A stretch of DNA of 64,000 bases from Botryosphaeria dothidea (taxonomy: Eukaryota > Ascomycota > Dothideomycetes > Botryosphaeriales > Botryosphaeriaceae). The notes under the pieces are model-generated. The model was not told the origin of the DNA, did not search any database, and was given only the letters and a program-made list of their open reading frames with translations. The position numbers and the translations under genes are program-made. Every line of letters starts with the position of its first letter. Position 1 is the stretch's first letter. The stretch spans positions 1,054,001 to 1,118,000 of the forward strand of contig WWBZ02000002.1 of assembly GCA_011503125.2 (NCBI GenBank). Reading direction: 5' to 3'. This document shows positions 58,221 through 64,000 of this stretch, one piece after another.

Positions 58221-59657
58221 TTATTTTTCGACGAAGAAGACATGAAAGACAGTCCAAATGCCTACAAATGCGAGCATTTCATTGAAAGTGCCATGGGCGA
58301 AGCGTGCCACAGTGCCAAACATCAACACGCTGCAAACCCCTATGACCACCGATTGCAAATAAAACAATAGCATGAGAAAAACAATCAAGAGCGAGTAAAT
58401 CAACCAGGGCGGTCCCTCATACTTGAACGCAACTGGACGATAGTTGAGTGCTACGCGGTGAGGCGAAAGCGGCAGTGCCCCTCTGACTAGGCGTAGAAAA
58501 CCTTCGCACACTTTACTTCCAAGGCTGGGGTTAAGCTGTGCGGTCGTCATGTGTTCTGCCTTGATAGGAGTAGAAGATGGAGATTCGTAAGAGGACCTGC
58601 AACATGGCCCACAAAGCATGCTGGTTCCATCTCTCCGCGGAAACCTCAAAAGGGTCCAGACGTCGGCGGCGGAGGATCTGTCGTTAGGGTGGCTGGGTAA
58701 CGTGGATTCGATTATCGACGCAATGGCTCTGAGGCTACCAGGCAAGGATTCGGATATCCCCCTCACCCAGTGGAGTGTCGTTTCGATGTTGTTGGCGTAA
58801 GTAGAATCGCCGGCTTTTTGGCGGAGCTCTTTGAAGTCGGATAGAGACATTCCGGCCATGACAGTAAGGATTTCAACGAAGACACAGCCAAGCGAGAAGA
58901 CATCTGCTGAAGTATTCCGAGCAAGATCTGATGTAAGAACTTCGGGTGCTGCCCACTGGAGACACATAATTACGTTAGCTGCAGACCACGGGGGTTGGCC
59001 GAGGGGTTGCATTACCTCGCGAGAGAATGCAGTTGGGCCAGTGCTCGTGCTTCGGTCATTAGGAGAAAACTCAGTGGAGATTCCAAAGTCCGTGAGGAGA
59101 ACAGATTCTCCATGTATGAGTATATTCGCTGGCTTGATGTCTTTGTGTTTGATTTTCTGCCAGTGCAGGTAAGCAAGCCCGGACGCCAGGCAACCAAAAG
59201 AACAACTGAGTAACTTGACATCTTCCGCGATTGACCGGTGGTATTCCAGCTTATCCAGGACGCGATGAAGGTATTCTCCCAGGTCGTAGTCGGCAACGGG
59301 CTGGAGAAGAATTCCGCACGAGTATTTCCCGCGAGTGAAAGTCCCGACCACGGAAGTGATGTGTCTGTGCTCGAGACGGCGGTGGATCCGGATTTCCTTC
59401 AAGACCATCTCGAGTCTTGCTTTGTTTGAGCTCCATGCGATCTCCTTCAGCGCATATTCGGCATGGTTGACCGTAGACCTGACCCTTCTCACCTTACCGA
59501 AGGCCCCTTGTCCCAGAGGACAACCCAAGTCTTCAAAGGGTAGCTCCTGTTTCACAGCGAAGCGGGATGCAAACCCATCAAATCCGCCTCTGCATGTGTG
59601 CCATTGTGGTTGGGACCCGGCAGAGGGAGTAGGCGTTGCTTTTGTCTTCGGTATCAT
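58221..59657 (-). CDS. serine/threonine protein kinase with C-terminal membrane helices
   Basis: Two exons (59657-59016, 58955-58221) encode 458 aa. The kinase domain at about 43-345 has the glycine loop GQGAFGKV (49-56), Lys71 in ALKEI, HKDIKPANIL (catalytic Asp173; HKD instead of HRD), DFG at 190-192, and the WAAPE motif immediately after the splice. The 60-nt intron (GTAATG ... GCTAAC ... CTCCAG) is open in frame, so retention would insert 20 residues into the activation segment, between DFG and APE. After the kinase domain comes a Ser/Pro linker, then two or three hydrophobic helices in the last 65 residues (WLIYSLLIVFLMLLFYL, VVIGVCSVLMFGTVA, LAFVGIWTVFHVFFV), so the kinase is probably tail-anchored. 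Substrates and family assignment are unknown; it belongs to a fungal-expanded group. Confidence 0.85.
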   Translation of the reverse strand: MIPKTKATPTPSAGSQPQWHTCRGGFDGFASRFAVKQELPFEDLGCPLGQGAFGKVRRVRSTVNHAEYALKEIAWSSNKARLEMVLKEIRIHRRLEHRHITSVVGTFTRGKYSCGILLQPVADYDLGEYLHRVLDKLEYHRSIAEDVKLLSCSFGCLASGLAYLHWQKIKHKDIKPANILIHGESVLLTDFGISTEFSPNDRSTSTGPTAFSREVMQPLGQPPWSAANVIMCLQWAAPEVLTSDLARNTSADVFSLGCVFVEILTVMAGMSLSDFKELRQKAGDSTYANNIETTLHWVRGISESLPGSLRAIASIIESTLPSHPNDRSSAADVWTLLRFPRRDGTSMLCGPCCRSSYESPSSTPIKAEHMTTAQLNPSLGSKVCEGFLRLVRGALPLSPHRVALNYRPVAFKYEGPPWLIYSLLIVFLMLLFYLQSVVIGVCSVLMFGTVARFAHGTFNEMLAFVGIWTVFHVFFVEK

Positions 59658-60173
59658 TGAAGGTGGGCCATCCGCTCAGGAAAGGGACGTAATGCTAGTA
59701 GTGTTGAGGGTACGACCTCGTCAGGCATGAGATTCATACCAGACAGGTGAAGACCTGAAGAGGAAGGCTTTTGGGAAGAAGGAGAGGAACGGGACGAGGC
59801 TGAAGCGCGCTGGCCCCCAACTTCGTCACAAACAGCCGCCGTGGCTTATTCCTCTTCGTCCAATTGGATCAAAGTTGTTGTGACCCATACGAGATGCTCG
59901 ATCACTGTTGACGAAAGGAGTTGTGCATGTGATCCTCCGTGCCTACATTACACGCTTGATTCCAGAGGCAATGCAACATCAAAGGCATATCGGCATGGGG
60001 TCCAAAACAGTCGGGGCAGTCATCCGAATGAAACTTCAGAAAAGCAGACAGGATCCAAGTCCGGATGAATTCTTCTACCCATGCGAAACTCTCTCAAGAC
60101 AAACCTCATATATGCTACAATGAAGAGAACGAAGAAAACAGCATCACATACTGACGACACTACCCATCTCGCT
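59658..60173. other. kinase upstream region, nothing seen
   Basis: 516 bp between the kinase start and the GH115 stop; both genes are on the minus strand. No motif or gene was recognised. Confidence 0.45.
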
Positions 60174-63100
60174 TCATACCCTATAGCTCTCCGGCGGCCC
60201 CAGATAACTCTCCCTCACACCCCCCAAATCCAGCACCACCTTCTGCAGCACCACACCCGGCTCCAACAACCACACCCTCAACGTATGCGCGCCCTCCTCC
60301 GCGACCGAATGATTCCCCGTCACGCTCACCCACACCGCATCGGCCACCGCCGTCTCCCAGCCCACCGGCAACGCGCCCGCGGGCTGGTCGGTCACGTACG
60401 CGACTTCTTCGGGAGCATCGGCGTCGAGCGCGACGGCGTAGCGCAGCGGGCGCGACGGGTCGGTGTTGAGCGAGGGCGAGAGGTAGAGGGTGATGTTGGC
60501 GGTCGTGTTGGCGGTGAAGGCGTAGAAGTCGTATTCGAGGGCGGCGTCGGAGGAGGGGGAGAGAGATGGGGAGAGGGGGTCGGTGAGGTGGACGCCGGAG
60601 AGCGTGCGGCCGTAGGAAGGGATGGTGGTGAAGAGCGAGGAGGCGTTGGAGGCAGGGCGGGTGTAGTGGGGCGCCTCGATGGAGATGTGGCCGTCGGATT
60701 CGACGAAGCCGGAGGTAAAGGAGGAGGGGATGGAGGTGTGGTTGTAGGGGAGGATGACTGTGGGCGCGCTGAATTGCGTGCCGTAGTCGGTGCTGGATGT
60801 GATGTTGATGGCGGTGGTGTTGGAGCCGGAGGGCGCGCTGGCCCAGTCGACGGAGACGTAGATGCGGGTGTCCGTGTTGTTGCCAGTGGGGGAGAGCGTG
60901 CCGGATGTTTGCGAGAACTTGACCCACGGGGCGGCGGAGACGTTCCAAGAGAACTCGTTGGTGCCGGAAGAGAAGATTTCGATCCAGCGCTCGGGACCGT
61001 AGGGGTCGATTGGAGGAAGAGTCAGGCTGTTGGAAGAGAGAGTGTGGTACCGGTCATCGCCGGGGACGCTGGCGTTGCTTCCTTCCACTGCCACGCCCAT
61101 GTCGCCTCTCAAAGATCGTTCGAGCGTCTGGACATACTGAAGTGGGGGAGTCACCTGGCGCATGGGCTGTTGCCAGTAGACGTAGCCCAAGTGCGTCTGG
61201 TCCATCATGTGTTCCCACTTGCCATCAAGAAGGCCGTTGTACCGTGTGGTCAGCTCATGATCGTAGCTGAACTTATCCAGCACCCTCTGAGCAAAGATGT
61301 TTGCGCTAGTGCGTCCCTGGCCAGCATAAAGCTGGTTCTTTGCAGCACTCACGTGGATGTCATAGACATTGCCACCGGCCAGGACGGGGTGCAAGACCAT
61401 CTGGAAGAAAGCTGGCTGGGCCGCAGATGGCAGAGAGTCGTGGATACCCTGGGCTTGCTTGCCAAGCGCTTGCCACTGAGCGAGCACATTATCAGCTTCC
61501 TCATAGTTGATAAGACTGTAGGTGCTGGGATCCACGAGCTCGTATTTTCTCTTAGCGACGAGCATGCCATACTTCTCAAGCACATCAGCGGTCTGCCGAG
61601 AGGCACTGGCACCGAACTCTCGAGCAGCCCACTGCGCAGCCCAACGAGGGACACTGTCTGCTTCCCAGAGAGTGATGTCATAGGCGAGATCGAAAAAGTG
61701 GTTGATGGGGATTTCCTGTTCATGTTAACCGGAATTCCCTGGCTTTGACCATGAACACTCACCAATGGCTTGATATCGCCGACATTAACGATCCAGAGCT
61801 CCCTGGCGCCCCTCTCATACGCCATGTGCATCTGCTCCCACGTGTGTTCCAGCTGCACGGCGTTGATCCACTTGTGGTTCCTCGGGTCTCCGACGTAGTC
61901 AAAATGATAGTAGACACCAGCACCACCGGACCGGTCAGTCTCATTACCGACAGGCAGCCTCCTGTTGTTTCCCCAGTTGTCGTCGGCCCACAGCAAGATA
62001 ACGTCGTCGGGAACCCTCATTCCGGCCTCGTAGTAGCCCTGGACCTCCTTGTACAGACACCACACCTGCGGGACGCCGGTTTCGCTGCCGTAGACATCCT
62101 TGAGAATCTGGCGCTGGGTATCGACGATATTCTCGAGCATATCGGTCTCGACATTGGCGCTCATGGCCGTGTCATGGCTGCCGCGCATGCCGACGGTCAT
62201 GACGCCCTCGTACGGCAGAGCGCGCTCGGCGCCGTCCGCGAAGAAGGGGTAGATGGAGGCGTTGTTGGTGTTCCACTGCCAGGCGCCGCTGCCGAACTGG
62301 CCCCACTCGTTGGTCGCGCGCATCATGGGCTCGGTGTGGGAGGTGCCCATGACGACGCCGTACTCGTCGGCGAGCGGCTGGCTGCGCGGGTCGTCGACGT
62401 TGAACATGGAGCCCCACATGGCGGGCCAGAGGTAGTTGGCGCGCAGGCGCAGCAGCAGCTCGAAGACGACGGCGTAGAAGTCGGCGCCGAAGGCCGAGCC
62501 GTACGTGCTCTTCTGGAAGTTGGCGTTCATCCAGCCCGTCAGCGCGGGGGCCTCGTCGTTGATGAAGAAGCCGCGGTACTTGACCGAGGGCGATGCCTGC
62601 GTCTTCTTGGTGTCGAGGGCGTAGATGGCGGCGTGGCTGGCTGGCGGCACGTCGGCCATGAAGTACCAAGGAGACACGCCGATCTGCTCGGAGATGTCGT
62701 AGAGGCCGTAGATGGTGCCGCGCTTGTCGCTGCCTGGACGGATTTCAGCTTGGGAACCTGTCGTATTGGGAAAAGGGCGCCTCACCAGCAATCACGAGTG
62801 CCTGAGAGACGCCGTCAACGGGGGACTTGACAAGCTGCGAAGTGAAGGACTCCCATTTGCCCTCAATGGCAGAGACGTCGATTTTGCCGGCATCAATGAG
62901 GCTTTGGACGATGGTGGAATTGCCAAGCGTGCCGGCAATGATGACGCCGGAGCTGCTGCTGTTGCTACCCGAGGCATTGATCCAGCCTGATCTCCCAGTC
63001 ACGTTGAAGATCATGGACGCGTTCGTGGCGGTGGCATTGGTGTTGACAAGCGAAAGCGAACCATTGCGGCCGGTGACGCGACCGAAATCGGAAGCAAGAT

Positions 63101-63287
63101 CATCAGCGACCCTCAGCACGCCAGGCCAGTCGGCGGAGTCGAGAAGCAGGCGGACGGATGACGACGTGGTAGCCAGCTGGAGGCTGCCCGTAGACGCGTT
63201 GAAGGCGATGGTAGCATTCTGACCAATGGCAAACACCGCGCGCAACAGCAGCAACGAAGACAGGAGGCGTATGAGGAGCAGCATCAT
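60174..63287 (-). CDS. secreted GH115 xylan alpha-1,2-glucuronidase
   Basis: Three exons (63287-62786, 62733-61763, 61715-60174) encode 1004 aa, the usual GH115 size. The enzyme removes (4-O-methyl)glucuronic acid from polymeric glucuronoxylan. The signal peptide is MMLLLIRLLSSLLLLRAVFA. Family blocks are GKWESFTSQLV, IAGSDKRGTIYGLYDISEQIGVSPWYFMADVP, YRGFFINDEAPALTGW, ANYLWPAMWGSMFN, GVVMGTSHTEPMMR, DDVILLWADDNWGNNRRLP, YYHFDYVGDPRNHKWIN and WIVNVGDIKPLEIPINHFFDLAYD. Many N-glycosylation sites occur in the N- and C-terminal domains. The start was chosen to place the signal peptide directly at the N-terminus; an in-frame ATG lies 15 codons upstream. Its promoter carries XlnR- and CreA-type sites. 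Confidence 0.93.
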
Positions 63288-63782
63288 GCCGGGTGCGCGA
63301 AGGGCAGGCACGGGAGGGACAGAGAGGCTCAACCCGGAGAAGCAAGAGCCATGGCAGACGAGGAGAGGGGTGGAATATGTAGCATTTCGCAGACGCGTGA
63401 CGTTGACCTACCGCGCTCGACTCAGGAACAGGCACAAATATCCATGCGGGTGGGCTGAGCCGCAAGCCGGCAATATCGGACTGGCTAAATGAGAGCGGAT
63501 TTACCCCAGATGCGGAGAAGTCTGGGGACGAGGGTACGAGCCTCGTTGCCTGTCCAGGGTGGAGCTGCTTGGCGCGCTCTCATTTAGCCGGTGCTCGGGT
63601 GAATTGCACGCGACCGCCTGCAAGCGTCACTCAATGCTGATTTGAGCAAAGAGACTTCTTCTATCCATCAACTAACTGGAAAAAAAAAAAAAAGGACGAG
63701 TTCGCTCTCAATGGCCGCGAGGGAGAGAGCGTCCCTTTACGAAAAGCCGGGATGCCTCGTGTCCGTCAAACCAACCAGCCGC
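63288..63782 (-). promoter_or_regulatory. GH115 promoter with mirrored XlnR and CreA sites
   Basis: GGCTAAATGAGAGCG (63483-63497) is the exact reverse complement of 63575-63589. Each arm starts with GGCTAAA, the XlnR/Xyr1 site. Between them CCCCAG (63504-63509) and CTGGGG (63522-63527) are opposed matches to the CreA consensus SYGGRG. The block lies about 200-300 bp upstream of the start codon. Induction by xylose/xylan and glucose repression are inferred. A poly-A tract lies at 63681-63693. Confidence 0.75.
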
Positions 63783-64000
63783 CTAGGCGAGCTGCTTGGA
63801 CGTCATGGCCTGGAGAATCCAGAACTCTATGGCTCTGCTGTTGACCAGCGTGCGGAACAGGTTCCTCTGCGAATCCAGGGAAGGGGGGCGAGACCAAGCG
63901 TCCAGCTGCTGAATACCTCCAAAAAGATAGGTTCGGCACCCGTTCATCAAAAGAAGGCCTTCAGCGTGTCCAGCACCTCGTCGACCTTGTGCACAGTCAA
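63783..64000 (-). CDS. 3' end of an unidentified gene, truncated by window edge
   Basis: A single open frame enters from the right edge (first full codon at 63998) and ends in TAG at 63785-63783, giving 71 residues. It contains LLLMNGCRTYLFGGIQQLDAW and ends ILQAMTSKQLA. The composition is protein-like, with mixed hydrophobic and polar residues and no low complexity. No family was recognised. An intron upstream could change the first residues. Separated by about 495 bp from the GH115 start, same strand. Confidence 0.6.
   Translation of the reverse strand, partial: DCAQGRRGAGHAEGLLLMNGCRTYLFGGIQQLDAWSRPPSLDSQRNLFRTLVNSRAIEFWILQAMTSKQLA

Noticed and set aside
60081..61748. 555-codon plus-strand frame across GH115
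   Set aside because: Antisense of the GH115 exon; Gly/Val-rich with no motif.
1..64000. tRNA, rRNA, CRISPR arrays and intact transposase genes
   Set aside because: Scanned by eye for B-box-like GGTTCGA contexts, direct repeat arrays and transposase motifs; nothing convincing. A covariance-model scan would be decisive for tRNAs and small RNAs.

Overview
The window is nuclear DNA of a filamentous ascomycete (Pezizomycotina). The introns are short, with GTRNGT-type donors, CTRAC-type branch points and YAG acceptors. Gene content includes Zn2Cys6 and XlnR/CreA/GATA-type regulation, a secreted GH115, a Dal5-family permease, a CYT-4 type mitochondrial RNase and CnxG. A hairpin-bearing 'introner-like' intron hints at Dothideomycetes, but that class assignment is inference. 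No prokaryotic, viral or CRISPR feature was seen.

Layout, left to right. 1-3.9 kb is gene-poor, apart from a possible two-exon gene for a 95-aa basic protein. 3.9-8.2 kb (minus): an MDR-family reductase and an unusual protein with a DnaJ C-terminal substrate-binding module but no J domain. 9.2-18.6 kb: ribosomal protein eL34 head-to-head with the giant splicing factor gene prp8. Three related hairpin elements lie around and inside prp8; one of them is its only intron. 18.6-26 kb: a small unknown gene, a gene-poor 3.7-kb stretch and a five-exon cytochrome P450. 26-29.5 kb: a RapZ-C-terminal-domain-like protein divergent from mitochondrial NAD-malic enzyme. 31.6-40.1 kb: a seven-exon Zn2Cys6 factor divergent from a large TRP/Flc-like membrane protein. 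40.8-50.2 kb: a FYVE-RING E3 ligase, a CYT-4/DSS1 mitochondrial exoribonuclease divergent from cnxG, and an MFS transporter. 51-54.6 kb: a cyclic amidohydrolase divergent from a Dal5-like permease, with GATA sites between them (probable nitrogen-scavenging pair). 54.8-59.7 kb: a fungal orphan gene interrupted by a frame break, and a membrane-anchored kinase. 60.2-63.3 kb: a secreted GH115 alpha-glucuronidase whose promoter has mirror-image XlnR and CreA sites. The right edge holds the 3' end of an unidentified minus-strand gene.

Most genes are ordinary housekeeping or accessory loci with no common pathway. The clearest functional units are divergent pairs sharing promoters (rpl34/prp8, RapZ-like/malic enzyme, Zn2Cys6/TRP-like, cyt-4/cnxG, amidohydrolase/permease). 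The strongest candidate for something new is the hairpin family at prp8: a mobile-element-like sequence that is intergenic in two copies and a spliceosomal intron in a third.
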